Below, one piece after another: positions 33,534 to 43,478 of a stretch of 64,000 nt of DNA. Numbering within the stretch: the stretch's first letter is position 1; each line of letters starts with the position of its first letter. The position numbers and the translations under genes are program-made. The notes beneath the pieces were generated by a model. The model was given only the letters and a program-made list of their open reading frames with translations. It had not been told where the DNA came from and did no database searches. This DNA is from Bacteroidales bacterium (GTDB lineage Bacteria > Bacteroidota > Bacteroidia > Bacteroidales > Prolixibacteraceae): contig JAAYAG010000113.1 of NCBI GenBank assembly GCA_012719495.1, positions 1-64,000 on the forward strand, read 5' to 3'.

Positions 33534-34997
33534 GTGAATATGAAGAGAGTAAAAGATATTATAGAAGGAATAAACGTCCTGCAAGTAGAAGGCAGCTTGG
33601 AAGCCAAAGTACAAGGTCTGGCTTTCGATTCGCGGAAAGTTGGCGAAGGCTTTCTCTTCTTTGCCATAAAGGGCACTCACAGCGACGGACATCTTTTTAT
33701 TTCAGATGTGATTGAAAAAGGCGCAACGGTTGTTGTTTGTGAAGAACTCCCTTCAACGCTTGTTGGTTCAGTGACCTATATTTTGGTCGACGATTCGGCG
33801 CAAGCTCTTGGGCTTATCGCTTCGGCTTTCTACGATTATCCTTCGTCAAAAATGAAATTGGTTGGGGTTACCGGTACAAATGGTAAAACAACTACAGCTA
33901 CTCTTTTATATAATATGGTGAGAAACATGGGCTTCAAGGCAGGATTGATCTCAACCATTGTTTATAAAGTTGACGACCGCACGTTGCCAGCAAGCCATAC
34001 CACTCCCGACCAGCTCCAATTGAACTCGATGATGAACGAGATGGTCGAAGCCGGGTGTACTTATTGTTTCATGGAAGTTAGTTCGCATGCCATTGATCAA
34101 AAACGAATTGCTGGCTTGGATTTCGATGGGGCTATATTCTCGAATATCACTCATGATCACCTCGATTATCATAAGACTTTTGATGCCTATATCAGGGCAA
34201 AAAAGCAATTTTTCGATGGCTTGAAACCCGATGCCTTTGCCATAACCAACATCGACGATAAAAATGGGAACGTGATGCTTCAAAATACAAAAGCGTCAAA
34301 AATAAGCTATTCACTTCGTTCGATGGCTGACCATCATTGCAAAATTGTTGAAAGCCATTTCGATGGCACCTTGCTCGTCATCGATGGGGTTGAGGTTTGG
34401 ACTCATTTTGTGGGCAAATTCAATGCTTACAACCTCATGGCGGTTTACGCTGCTGCTTTGGCCCTTCATTTTGAGCGCGAAGAGGTACTCAACCAATTGA
34501 GCCTACTCTTTCCTGTTGATGGTCGATTTGAAGTGATCCGCTCACAAAATGGCACCTATGCTATTGTTGATTACGCCCATACGCCCGATGCATTGAAAAA
34601 TGTCCTTAGCACAATTGACGAGATCCGCACTCAAAAGCAATCGTTGATTTGTGTCGTTGGGGCAGGTGGCGACCGCGATAAAACGAAACGACCCGAGATG
34701 GCTGCTATTGCCTGTAACATCAGCGATAAAGTAATACTTACGTCCGATAATCCCCGAACTGAAGATCCCTTGATGATACTGAAAGATATGGAGGCTGGCG
34801 TAAATGAGTCCAGCAAAAAGAAAGTACTCACAATTGCCGACAGGCGAGAAGCTATAAAAACGGCAATTATGCTGGCACTTCCTGGTGATATTATTCTTAT
34901 TGCAGGGAAAGGCCATGAACCTTATCAGGAAATAATGGGAGTAAAACACCATTTCGACGACAGGGAAGAAGTGAAAAGAATATTTGAAATCGAATAA
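33534..34997 (+). CDS. murE: UDP-MurNAc-tripeptide synthetase, meso-DAP type
   Basis: A 487-residue Mur ligase. The ATP loop is VGVTGTNGKTTTATLL; SHAIDQKRIAGLDFD and TNITHDHLDYHKT-type motifs follow. TSDNPRTEDP carries the DNPR signature of enzymes that add meso-diaminopimelate rather than lysine, so the cell wall is expected to be of the DAP type. It adds the third residue to UDP-MurNAc-Ala-Glu in the cytoplasm. It is 11 bases from ftsI and from mraY. Confidence 0.96.
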   Translation: MNMKRVKDIIEGINVLQVEGSLEAKVQGLAFDSRKVGEGFLFFAIKGTHSDGHLFISDVIEKGATVVVCEELPSTLVGSVTYILVDDSAQALGLIASAFYDYPSSKMKLVGVTGTNGKTTTATLLYNMVRNMGFKAGLISTIVYKVDDRTLPASHTTPDQLQLNSMMNEMVEAGCTYCFMEVSSHAIDQKRIAGLDFDGAIFSNITHDHLDYHKTFDAYIRAKKQFFDGLKPDAFAITNIDDKNGNVMLQNTKASKISYSLRSMADHHCKIVESHFDGTLLVIDGVEVWTHFVGKFNAYNLMAVYAAALALHFEREEVLNQLSLLFPVDGRFEVIRSQNGTYAIVDYAHTPDALKNVLSTIDEIRTQKQSLICVVGAGGDRDKTKRPEMAAIACNISDKVILTSDNPRTEDPLMILKDMEAGVNESSKKKVLTIADRREAIKTAIMLALPGDIILIAGKGHEPYQEIMGVKHHFDDREEVKRIFEIE

Positions 34998-35007
34998 ATG
35001 AATTGCG

Positions 35008-36261
35008 ATGCTGTATCACTTGTATAAGCTAATAGAACATTGGGACATACCCGGCCTTGGAGTTATGCAATACATTTCTTTCAGGGCTTCGGCCTCTGTT
35101 ATTCTTTCGTTGATAATCACCATGGTGTTTGGTAAGAAAATTATTCGCTTGCTCCAGAAAAAGCAAATTGGTGAAGAAATCAGGAACCTTGGGCTCGAAG
35201 GGCAAATGCAAAAAAAAGGAACGCCAACGATGGGGGGAGTTATCATAATTGCTTCAATCCTTGTGCCAACCCTTCTCTTTGCCAGGCTCGATAACATATA
35301 TACATGGTTGATGATTATTACTACTGTTTGGCTCGGCTTCATTGGCTTTGTTGATGATTATATTAAAGTATTCAGAAAAGATAAAAAAGGGCTTGCAGGT
35401 AAATTTAAAGTGCTCGGACAAGTTTCGTTAGGTATTCTTGTGGCAAGTACCCTTTATTTCAACGACGATGTGGTTGTGCGCGAAAAAGTAAAAGATACCA
35501 ATGGAAATTTCATTTCAGAAATAAAAGTCGACGCTGAGACTGGAGCTCAAGAAGTAGTATATAAATCGCAGCATGTAAAATCAACAGTTACTACGCTTCC
35601 ATTTATTAAAAATCAGGAACTTGATTATAGGTGGCTGGTGAAATTCCTTCCCGACGAATGGGAAGAAGTTGGCTCTTGGTTACTCTATGCCTTAATTATT
35701 ATTTTCATAATTACCTTGGTGTCAAACGGGACAAACCTTACCGACGGGCTTGATGGCTTGGCAACAGGAACGACTGCAATTAGCGGGCTTACTCTGGGAA
35801 TTCTGGCCTACATAAGCGGTCACGTTATGCTGGCCGAGTACTTAAATATTATGTATATACCCAATATTGGTGAGTTGGCTGTTTTTGTTGCTGCTTTCAT
35901 TGGGGCAACGGTTGGTTTTCTTTGGTATAATGCTTTCCCGGCACAAGTATTTATGGGCGATACAGGGAGTCTTGCCTTGGGTGGAATCCTTGCCGTATTC
36001 TCTGTAATTATCCGAAAGGAAATCATGATTCCTCTTATCTGCGGAATTTTTATCATCGAAAGTCTTTCGGTGGTAATGCAGGTCTCTTGGTTTAAATATA
36101 CGAAACGAAAATATGGCGAAGGTCGAAGGATTTTCCTTATGTCGCCTTTGCATCATCATTATCAGAAAAAGGGAATTCCCGAAGCGAAAATTGTCGCAAG
36201 ATTTTGGATCGTAGCCATAATGTTGGCTGTGATTAGTATTGTAACACTGAAAGTTAGATAA
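35008..36261 (+). CDS. mraY: Phospho-MurNAc-pentapeptide transferase
   Basis: A 417-residue integral membrane enzyme that moves phospho-MurNAc-pentapeptide to undecaprenyl phosphate, making lipid I. Signature motifs: [20 protein letters not shown] (catalytic Asp pair), [15 protein letters not shown] and [12 protein letters not shown], then [10 protein letters not shown]. It is about 55 residues longer than E. coli MraY because of a periplasmic insert (about residues 155-205, with [15 protein letters not shown]); this insert is common in Bacteroidota. Confidence 0.96.
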   Translation: MLYHLYKLIEHWDIPGLGVMQYISFRASASVILSLIITMVFGKKIIRLLQKKQIGEEIRNLGLEGQMQKKGTPTMGGVIIIASILVPTLLFARLDNIYTWLMIITTVWLGFIGFVDDYIKVFRKDKKGLAGKFKVLGQVSLGILVASTLYFNDDVVVREKVKDTNGNFISEIKVDAETGAQEVVYKSQHVKSTVTTLPFIKNQELDYRWLVKFLPDEWEEVGSWLLYALIIIFIITLVSNGTNLTDGLDGLATGTTAISGLTLGILAYISGHVMLAEYLNIMYIPNIGELAVFVAAFIGATVGFLWYNAFPAQVFMGDTGSLALGGILAVFSVIIRKEIMIPLICGIFIIESLSVVMQVSWFKYTKRKYGEGRRIFLMSPLHHHYQKKGIPEAKIVARFWIVAIMLAVISIVTLKVR

Positions 36262-36334
36262 ACAGAAGAAGGACGGTTCTGTATGCATTTTACTAAACCT
36301 GAAATTCTGTCTGAAATATATAAAAGATAAAGAA

Positions 36335-37675
36335 GTGAACGAACGATTGGTCATATTGGGGGCAGGCGAAAGCGGAGTCGGATCGGCTATTCTGGGAATA
36401 GCAAAAGGATTCGACGTGTTTGTCTCCGATTTGGGAATGCTTAAAGATGAATATCGGCAGGAAATGATTTCCAGATCAATTTCATTTGAGGAAGGGCAAC
36501 ATACCGAAGCGCTTATTCTTAACGCCGACCTGGTTATTAAAAGTCCGGGAATACCGGAAAAAGCCCCTATAATCAAAAAATTACATGAAAAGGCCATTCC
36601 AGTGATTTCTGAAATTGAATTTGCCGGGAGATATACTTCCGCTAAAACAGTTTGTATTACGGGAAGCAATGGCAAGACAACCACAACTATGCTCATTTAT
36701 GAGTTGCTAAAACATGCTGGTTTTAAGGTTGGTATGGCAGGTAACGTAGGCGCTAGTTTTGCGCGCATGGTTGCTGAATCTGATTTTGAGTACTATGTGC
36801 TCGAACTCAGCAGCTTTCAACTCGATGGTATGTTTGATTTTAAAGCTGATGTGGCTGTTCTAATGAATATTACGCCCGATCATCTCGATCGTTACAATTA
36901 CGAGTTGCAAAACTATGTCGACTCAAAGTTCAGGATTATACAAAATCAGGGAGCTAACGATGTGTTCATCTATTTTGGCGATGACCCGATTATTTCCGCT
37001 GAATTACAGAAAAGAAATATTCAATCAATTCAATTACCATTTACCCTCGGGGACCCAGGGCCCGGAAACGGAGCCCGGGTCTCAGATGGTAAAATTTACG
37101 TGCAGTTTAACGAAAAAAACTTCGAAATGTCAATTCACGATTTAGCCTTGCAAGGCAAGCATAATACCTGTAATTCGATGGCCGCAGCTATTGTTGGAAA
37201 GGTTTCTGATATCAGGAGCGAGTACATTCGCGAGTGTCTTTCCGACTTTAAGGGGGTTGAGCATCGGCTCGAACGTTTCCTTACCGTTCATGGGATCGAA
37301 TTCATTAACGATTCGAAAGCTACCAACATTAATTCTGTTTGGTATGCACTTGAATCGATGACTCGCCCTGTGGTTTGGATTGTAGGTGGAGTTGATAAAG
37401 GAAATGATTACAGTGAGCTTTTCGATGTTGTCAAACAGAAAGTGAAGGCCATTGTTTGTCTGGGAAAAAGCAACGAAAAAATAGTTGAGGCATTTAGCAA
37501 CATAGTTCCACAGATTGTAGAAACCCAGAGCATGGAACATGCCGTTAAATCGGCGTATTTTCTTGCCGAATCGGGCGATGTGGTTTTATTGTCGCCAGCC
37601 TGTGCCAGTTTCGATTTATTCAACAATTACGAAGATCGGGGGCGGCAATTTAAAGATGTAGTCAGAAACTTATAA
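36335..37675 (+). CDS. murD: UDP-MurNAc-L-alanine:D-glutamate ligase
   Basis: A 446-residue ligase that adds D-Glu to UDP-MurNAc-Ala. The start is GTG at 36335. VILGAGESGVGSA is the N-terminal Rossmann motif for the UDP substrate, ITGSNGKTTTTMLI the ATP loop, NITPDHLDRY the Mg/carbamate region, and GVEHRLE with NDSKATN the C-terminal family motif. It lies between mraY (73-base gap) and ftsW (1-base gap). Confidence 0.95.
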   Translation: MNERLVILGAGESGVGSAILGIAKGFDVFVSDLGMLKDEYRQEMISRSISFEEGQHTEALILNADLVIKSPGIPEKAPIIKKLHEKAIPVISEIEFAGRYTSAKTVCITGSNGKTTTTMLIYELLKHAGFKVGMAGNVGASFARMVAESDFEYYVLELSSFQLDGMFDFKADVAVLMNITPDHLDRYNYELQNYVDSKFRIIQNQGANDVFIYFGDDPIISAELQKRNIQSIQLPFTLGDPGPGNGARVSDGKIYVQFNEKNFEMSIHDLALQGKHNTCNSMAAAIVGKVSDIRSEYIRECLSDFKGVEHRLERFLTVHGIEFINDSKATNINSVWYALESMTRPVVWIVGGVDKGNDYSELFDVVKQKVKAIVCLGKSNEKIVEAFSNIVPQIVETQSMEHAVKSAYFLAESGDVVLLSPACASFDLFNNYEDRGRQFKDVVRNL

Positions 37676-37676
37676 T

Positions 37677-38882
37677 ATGGAAAGACTTCTCAGAAGATTA
37701 AAAGGCGACAAGGTAATATGGATTGTTTTACTCATATTATCTCTTTTCTCGCTGCTTGTGGTTTATAGTTCCACAGGTTCGCTTGCCTATCGGAAAGCCG
37801 GGGGAAATACATTCTACTTTTTTGCCCGTCATTTTGGAATGCTTCTGGGAGGGTTTTTTGTCATATTGTTGGTTATTAAGAAAGTAAAAATAAAGTACCT
37901 CTCAATATTTTCGTCACTAAGCCTGCTTTTCTCTTTCGGATTGTTGCTTTTAGCCCTTGTTTTACGGGTTGGGGAAGGAACCGGCCGAACCCTGGGGATT
38001 GGTTTTATCTCGTTTCAGCCGGCCGAATTGGTGAAAATATCGCTTGTATTGTTTGTTTCACGCCTGCTGGCCAATAATCAGGATGCAGAAAATCCTCCGT
38101 CGGCTAAAACATTCATATCAATTCTTGCTGTAAGTGGGGTTGTTTGCCTTGGTATTTCCTTGTCAAATTTCTCAACCGCAGCATTGTTGTTCTTGACCAT
38201 TATGTTCTTAATGTTTATAGGGCGGGTACCACTCAAGTTCCTCGGCATTACCATTGCCGGAGGTATTGCCATGGTTGTTCTGTTTTACGTGTTGGCCTCA
38301 TCGGTGAATGTTGGTCGAATCAATACGGTTAAAGGCCGTATCGATCGGTTTATCAAAGGTGATCCCGAATCCGAAGTGGGTATAACCCAGGCCGATTATG
38401 CAAAGATGGCAATTTATAACGGAGGGCAGGCTGGAAAAGGTCCTGGTGGAAGCCAAATCAGAAATCACATGGCAGCTGCTTACAACGACTTCATATTTGC
38501 CATTCTTGTTGAAGAGTATGGTTGGATGAGCTTTATTGTGGTCTTTGCCTATTTTGTTTTTGCAGTTAGGGCAGGTGTTATTATACAGCAATGCCGACGA
38601 ACTTTTTCCGGCTTTATTGTAGCCGGATTGAGCCTTATGTTTGTGCTTCAGGCATTAATAAACATGGGCGTATCGACAGGTTTGGTGCCGGTAACCGGGC
38701 AAACCCTTCCTTGGATCAGTATGGGGGGGACATCAACCTTGTTTACTGCTTTTTCACTCGGGGTTATTCTTAGTGTAAGCTACCAGAATACTCTGGATGA
38801 AAAAGAAGAAGAAAGTGCGTTTGTTGATCAGGAAGACGAAGTCCCCGATGAGGATTTAGCCTTTGTTGATTCAGATGTTTAG
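37677..38882 (+). CDS. ftsW: Septal peptidoglycan polymerase FtsW
   Basis: A 401-residue SEDS-family membrane protein with about ten transmembrane helices. It polymerises lipid II at the septum together with FtsI. The family motifs are clear: GIGFISFQPAELVKISLVLF, the loop with the catalytic Asp in HMAAAYNDFIFAILVEE, and NMGVSTGLVPVTGQTLPWIS. An acidic cytoplasmic tail ends it. It starts one base after murD. Confidence 0.95.
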   Translation: MERLLRRLKGDKVIWIVLLILSLFSLLVVYSSTGSLAYRKAGGNTFYFFARHFGMLLGGFFVILLVIKKVKIKYLSIFSSLSLLFSFGLLLLALVLRVGEGTGRTLGIGFISFQPAELVKISLVLFVSRLLANNQDAENPPSAKTFISILAVSGVVCLGISLSNFSTAALLFLTIMFLMFIGRVPLKFLGITIAGGIAMVVLFYVLASSVNVGRINTVKGRIDRFIKGDPESEVGITQADYAKMAIYNGGQAGKGPGGSQIRNHMAAAYNDFIFAILVEEYGWMSFIVVFAYFVFAVRAGVIIQQCRRTFSGFIVAGLSLMFVLQALINMGVSTGLVPVTGQTLPWISMGGTSTLFTAFSLGVILSVSYQNTLDEKEEESAFVDQEDEVPDEDLAFVDSDV

Positions 38883-38903
38883 CAGTTTTTAAAATCAGGC
38901 TAA

Positions 38904-40013
38904 ATGGGAAAAAGATTAAAGATAATAGTCAGTGGCGGCGGCACCGGGGGACATATATTCCCTGCAATCTCTATAGCCAACGCGATAAAAGAACAACGGC
39001 CCGATGCTGAGATTCTTTTCGTGGGTGCGAATGGCCGAATGGAGATGGAACGTGTTCCGGCTGCCGGATACAATATTGTTGGTTTACCTGTAATGGGGTT
39101 TCCCCGCAGGCTGGGGATCAGTATGATAACTTTTTTTATCAGCCTGGCTCGAAGTATGCGTGATGCGCGTCGGGTGATTAAGCAATTCAATCCCGATGTT
39201 GTGGTGGGTGTGGGCGGTTATGCCAGCGGACCGATTTTGCGTGTAGCTACACAGTTAAAGCTCCCTGCTGTTATTCAAGAGCAAAACTCTTTTGCAGGGG
39301 TCACTAATCGTTTGGTGGCCAAGAGGGTAAGCAAGATTTGTGTGGCTTACGAAAAAATGGAAAACTATTTCCCCGCAGCTAAAATCGTCCACACCGGAAA
39401 CCCCGTTAGGAAAAACCTAATCAAGATCTCATCGCTCCGTGATGAAGCGTTGAAGTTCTTTGGGATTGATGGATCAAAAAAAGTAATCCTTTTGGTTGGC
39501 GGAAGCCTTGGTGCTCGTACTCTCAACGAGAGCGTAATGAATTCCCTGGGTGAAATTGACGGGAATAATGTCGATGTTATTTGGCAGACTGGGAAATATT
39601 ATTATCCCGAGATGTTGAAACGTCTTGAAGGAAAAGCTCATGGCAATTTGCATGTGTTCGAGTTTTTGTCGCGCATGGATTATGCCTATGCCGTTGCCGA
39701 TTTGGTTATTTCGAGGGCCGGGGCGGGAACAATTTCAGAGTTATGTCTTGTCGAAAAACCAGTTGTGCTGGTACCTTCGCCCAATGTTGCCGAAGACCAT
39801 CAGACAAAAAATGCCATGGCACTTGTAGAGAAGAGTGCTGCGGTTATGGTTACCGATGCTGAAGCTCGCGAAAAGTTGTTTAGTGTTTCGTTCGGTTTAT
39901 TGAATGATAGTGATAACCTAAAAAGCATGTCGCAAAACATTGCATTATTGGCAAAACCCAATGCTGCTGACGACATTGCTTCAATTGTAATAAAATTGGC
40001 TGAAGGAAAATGA
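38904..40013 (+). CDS. murG: Lipid II synthase MurG
   Basis: A 369-residue glycosyltransferase adding GlcNAc from UDP-GlcNAc to lipid I on the inner face of the membrane. IIVSGGGTGGHIFPAISIA is the N-terminal G loop. VGGYASGPI, QEQNSFAGVTNRL and LVGGSLGARTLNE are family blocks, and VISRAGAGTISEL the UDP-GlcNAc site. Its stop overlaps the murC start by four bases (ATGA). Confidence 0.96.
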   Translation: MGKRLKIIVSGGGTGGHIFPAISIANAIKEQRPDAEILFVGANGRMEMERVPAAGYNIVGLPVMGFPRRLGISMITFFISLARSMRDARRVIKQFNPDVVVGVGGYASGPILRVATQLKLPAVIQEQNSFAGVTNRLVAKRVSKICVAYEKMENYFPAAKIVHTGNPVRKNLIKISSLRDEALKFFGIDGSKKVILLVGGSLGARTLNESVMNSLGEIDGNNVDVIWQTGKYYYPEMLKRLEGKAHGNLHVFEFLSRMDYAYAVADLVISRAGAGTISELCLVEKPVVLVPSPNVAEDHQTKNAMALVEKSAAVMVTDAEAREKLFSVSFGLLNDSDNLKSMSQNIALLAKPNAADDIASIVIKLAEGK

Positions 40014-41395
40014 TAGATTTTCAACATATAAAAAACGTATATTTTCTTGGGATCGGGGGAATAGGCATGAGTGCTTTGGCTCGGTTTGCCAACCATGCAG
40101 GAAAGTGTGTGGCTGGTTACGACTTAACACAAACCCCGTTGACCGATCAGCTTACAAACGAGGGTGTTGCAATAAGTTATACCGAAGACATTAATCATAT
40201 CCCATCTCATTTTACAGCCAGCAATACTCTGGTTGTCAGAACACCTGCTGTGCCGCTTACCCATGCCGCATACCGGTATTTTACCGAAATGGGATATCAC
40301 ATTGTCAAACGCAGCGAATTGCTAGGTTTTCTTACTACTGATAGAAAGTGCATTGCAGTGTCGGGAACTCACGGTAAAACTTCGGTCTCTACCATGACGA
40401 CTTTATTGTTGAAAGAAGCGGGTGTTGATGTTGCTGCTTTTCTTGGAGGTATTTCACGTAATTTTAATTCAAATTTACTTCTTTCAAAAAGTTCTGAGAG
40501 TTTGGTCGTTACAGAGGCTGATGAATACGATCGCTCATTCCTAACTTTACACCCTTGGTTAGCTGTTGTTACGGCTGTAGATGCCGACCATCTCGATATT
40601 TACGGGACTCACGAATCGGTGATTGAGGCGTTTGAAGCTTTTGCTTCAAATATAACCGACGGTGGGGTATTGCTGCGAAAAAAAGGAATAACGGCAGGCG
40701 ACAAACAAGCTGGTCGTATTCGGATTTATTCGTATTCAGCGAATGAAAAAGCTGATTTTTGTGCATGCAACATACGGATCATTGATGGAACATATCTTTT
40801 CGATTTGCATACTCCGGGTTTGGTGATCAACGAAATACAAATGTCCTACCCGGGTAGGGTGAATGTTGAAAATATGGTAGCCGCGGCCTCATTGGCCCTG
40901 CTTGCAGGAGCCGATCCGCTTGAAGTGAAAAGAGCTGTTTCTACCTATCGCGGTGTTCAGCGGCGTTTCGATATCAGGTTCAAAAATAGTAAGTTCACTT
41001 ATATCGATGATTATGCCCACCATCCGGCCGAGATTGAAGCTACCCTTCACTCGGTAAAAGAACTTTATGCCGGGAAAAAAGTTTTAGGTGTTTTTCAACC
41101 TCACTTATTCACACGTACCCGCGATTTTGCTGATGGTTTTGCCAAAAGCCTTGACCTGCTTGATGAGGTGATCCTTCTCGATATTTATCCGGCGAGAGAG
41201 CTCCCTATTGAAGGAGTAACATCGGAGATTATCATTCAAAAAATGAGAAACACAAACGTGAAAGTTTGCAGCAAGTCAGAGCTATTGTCTTCTATCTCGG
41301 GTCGGGAATTTGATGTGCTAGTGACCATGGGGGCAGGAAATATCGATGCTATGGCGGAACCAATTGTTGGTTTGTTAACACAAATGTCGAGATAA
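40010..41395 (+). CDS. murC: UDP-MurNAc:L-alanine ligase
   Basis: A 461-residue Mur ligase adding L-Ala to UDP-MurNAc. FLGIGGIGMSALARF is the UDP-binding Rossmann motif, SGTHGKTSVSTM the ATP loop, TEADEYDRSFL the Mg site, and DDYAHHPAEIEATL the C-terminal motif. Overlap with murG and the immediate start of ftsQ after its stop support tight coupling. Confidence 0.96.
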   Translation: MIDFQHIKNVYFLGIGGIGMSALARFANHAGKCVAGYDLTQTPLTDQLTNEGVAISYTEDINHIPSHFTASNTLVVRTPAVPLTHAAYRYFTEMGYHIVKRSELLGFLTTDRKCIAVSGTHGKTSVSTMTTLLLKEAGVDVAAFLGGISRNFNSNLLLSKSSESLVVTEADEYDRSFLTLHPWLAVVTAVDADHLDIYGTHESVIEAFEAFASNITDGGVLLRKKGITAGDKQAGRIRIYSYSANEKADFCACNIRIIDGTYLFDLHTPGLVINEIQMSYPGRVNVENMVAAASLALLAGADPLEVKRAVSTYRGVQRRFDIRFKNSKFTYIDDYAHHPAEIEATLHSVKELYAGKKVLGVFQPHLFTRTRDFADGFAKSLDLLDEVILLDIYPARELPIEGVTSEIIIQKMRNTNVKVCSKSELLSSISGREFDVLVTMGAGNIDAMAEPIVGLLTQMSR

Positions 41396-42154
41396 ATGAA
41401 GAGGAAACGAAGGATAATACTATTGTTAACCAGCATGATAATCATTGTGGTATTCATGGTGCTGATTTTGTCCTTTGCTTCAGAAAAAAGGAAAAATGCC
41501 CTATGCTCTGGGGTCGATGTTATTTTTGAAGAAAAAGAGCAGTTTATTCCACGAAAGCAAATTGAAAATATAGTATATAATAGTGTTAGTAGTCTGAAAT
41601 CAAAAAAGTTAACCTCGTTGAATACCGAGGCAATCGAACGGAAGATTGAAAAGCACCCATGGGTGAAAAATGCCGAAGTTTTTATCGGTTATCAGCGCAT
41701 GGATGATCAATTTTTTGCCGGACGCCTTAAAGTTTTCATCGATCAGCGGGAACCTTTTTTCCGGGTAATGACTTCCGATGGCGGGTATTATGTTGACACA
41801 GAGGGGAAGAAAGTACCATTCTCTTATATTAACACCGCAAAAGTGATGGTTTGTACCGGAAGTGTTTCTCGCGAGATGATTGATGGCCCGTTAACAGAGT
41901 TTATCAAATACGTCTATGATGACAAGTTTTGGAAAGCACAGATTGAACAGATTCATGTAAAAGGAAACGGTGAATTGGTGCTTGTTCCAAGGGTTGGAGG
42001 ACATTTAATAGAGTTAGGGAAAGTTGAAAACCTCGACATAAAGTTTAGGAATCTCAGGGCTCTCTACGAAGAAGTGTTCAGTAATGGAGGGTGGAATAAG
42101 TATAAGCGAGTTTCGCTTCGGTATGATAATCAGATAGTTTGTACGAGAAAGTAA
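41396..42154 (+). CDS. ftsQ: Cell division protein FtsQ
   Basis: A 252-residue bitopic protein: a short basic N terminus, one transmembrane segment (residues 6-26) and a periplasmic POTRA-like and beta region. IEKHPWVKNAEVFI fits the FtsQ/DivIB pattern (P-W-V-x-x-A-x-V), and GGYYVDTEGKKVP is a conserved block. It recruits FtsL/FtsB. Sequence is weakly conserved in the family; location between murC and ftsA gives strong support. The ATG directly follows the murC stop. Confidence 0.92.
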   Translation: MKRKRRIILLLTSMIIIVVFMVLILSFASEKRKNALCSGVDVIFEEKEQFIPRKQIENIVYNSVSSLKSKKLTSLNTEAIERKIEKHPWVKNAEVFIGYQRMDDQFFAGRLKVFIDQREPFFRVMTSDGGYYVDTEGKKVPFSYINTAKVMVCTGSVSREMIDGPLTEFIKYVYDDKFWKAQIEQIHVKGNGELVLVPRVGGHLIELGKVENLDIKFRNLRALYEEVFSNGGWNKYKRVSLRYDNQIVCTRK

Positions 42155-42183
42155 CAGTAACAGATAATAAATTTTTAACCCCT

Positions 42184-43467
42184 ATGAGTGAACGGAATAA
42201 AATTGTAGCGGTTGTCGATATTGGATCAAACACCGTGATTTGCCTTGTCGGGAGCGAAAGCCCCGAAAAAAAACTCGAAGTATTGGGCCATGCCATGGTC
42301 GCTTCGGCAGGGGTAAGGCGCGGAACAATTTTTAATATCGATGAAACTGTCGATGCGGTAAAGAAAGCAGTTGCCAAGGCATCGGCGAATCTCGAGATTG
42401 AAGTACAAAAGTTGTATGTAAATCTTTCTGGGCCAAAATTGCGTACCGAAAGGCGGGTGTTGCGTAAAGTAATCGATCAGGGAAAGATCATTACCAAGCT
42501 TGACATGAAGATGCTTTTCGAAGAGGCAAAGTCTACGCCTCAACAACCCGGCGAGAAGGTGTATCACGTTGTAAACCAATCGTACTCTGTAGATGGTGAA
42601 ACCGGGATATTTAATCCGGTGGGAACCAGCGGGTCGGAACTTCTGGCTGAATACAAGTTGGTTGTTGGCCCCGAGATGTACGAGGAAAAACTTCGGACAA
42701 GTTTGAATAAAGCTGGTTTCGAAATGGTTCGTACTATAGCTTCGCCAGTTGTTGCTGCAGAATCGGTTATAGCCGACGAAGAAAAGGAAGCTGGTGTTGC
42801 CGTTGTCGATCTCGGTGGAGGGACTACATCAATCGCTGTTTATTACGAAAATGTGCTTCGCTTTGTATCCGTTATTCCATTTGGTGGCAATGTGGTAACT
42901 CTCGATATTAAAGAAGGATGCAGCATTTTGCTCCGTCAGGCCGAATCGCTCAAAGTTCAGTATGGCGCCGCTCTTGGCGATTTTGTGCCATCGAACAACG
43001 TGGTGACCATTCCCGGAATTAACGGGTGGGAGCCGAAAGAAATTTCGTTTAAAACCTTGGCTTATATCATTCAGGCCCGTATGGAAGAAATTGTCGAAAG
43101 TGCATTCTACCAGATTCAGCGGAGTGGTTTTGCCGATAAACTTGGAGCCGGTATTGTATTGACCGGAGGAGGTGCAAAGCTCGAAGGCTTGAGACAGCTG
43201 GTGCGTTTCAAAACAGGAATGGACGTACGGGTTGGTTTCCCCATTGTGAGTTTGACTCCTGCTCAGGAGAAAGTACTCGAAAGCCCACAGTTTGCTACTG
43301 CATTTGGCCTGCTGAAAAAAGCAGTAAAAGAAGAATGCTTGCAAAACGATGATATGATCGTGAAAAAGAAGAAAGAAGCCCCGGCTCAGCCTCGTCGAAG
43401 CTTTGGCGAAACAATGGTTAAAAAGCTTTCATTGTTTTTCAACGAGGAACAAGATTCAGAATTCTAA
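42184..43467 (+). CDS. ftsA: Cell division protein FtsA
   Basis: A 427-residue actin-like ATPase from the ATG at 42184; an earlier in-frame start at 42139 would overlap ftsQ. Motifs: AVVDIGSNTVICLVG (phosphate 1), VAVVDLGGGTTSIAVY (phosphate 2) and GIVLTGGGAKLEGL (adenosine). The 1C domain is present (residues 80-165). The last residues, MVKKLSLFFNEEQDSEF, form the amphipathic membrane anchor after a short linker. FtsA ties FtsZ filaments to the membrane. The same kind of end occurs in the next gene, the first ftsZ. Confidence 0.96.
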   Translation: MSERNKIVAVVDIGSNTVICLVGSESPEKKLEVLGHAMVASAGVRRGTIFNIDETVDAVKKAVAKASANLEIEVQKLYVNLSGPKLRTERRVLRKVIDQGKIITKLDMKMLFEEAKSTPQQPGEKVYHVVNQSYSVDGETGIFNPVGTSGSELLAEYKLVVGPEMYEEKLRTSLNKAGFEMVRTIASPVVAAESVIADEEKEAGVAVVDLGGGTTSIAVYYENVLRFVSVIPFGGNVVTLDIKEGCSILLRQAESLKVQYGAALGDFVPSNNVVTIPGINGWEPKEISFKTLAYIIQARMEEIVESAFYQIQRSGFADKLGAGIVLTGGGAKLEGLRQLVRFKTGMDVRVGFPIVSLTPAQEKVLESPQFATAFGLLKKAVKEECLQNDDMIVKKKKEAPAQPRRSFGETMVKKLSLFFNEEQDSEF

Positions 43468-43478
43468 AAACTAAGGAT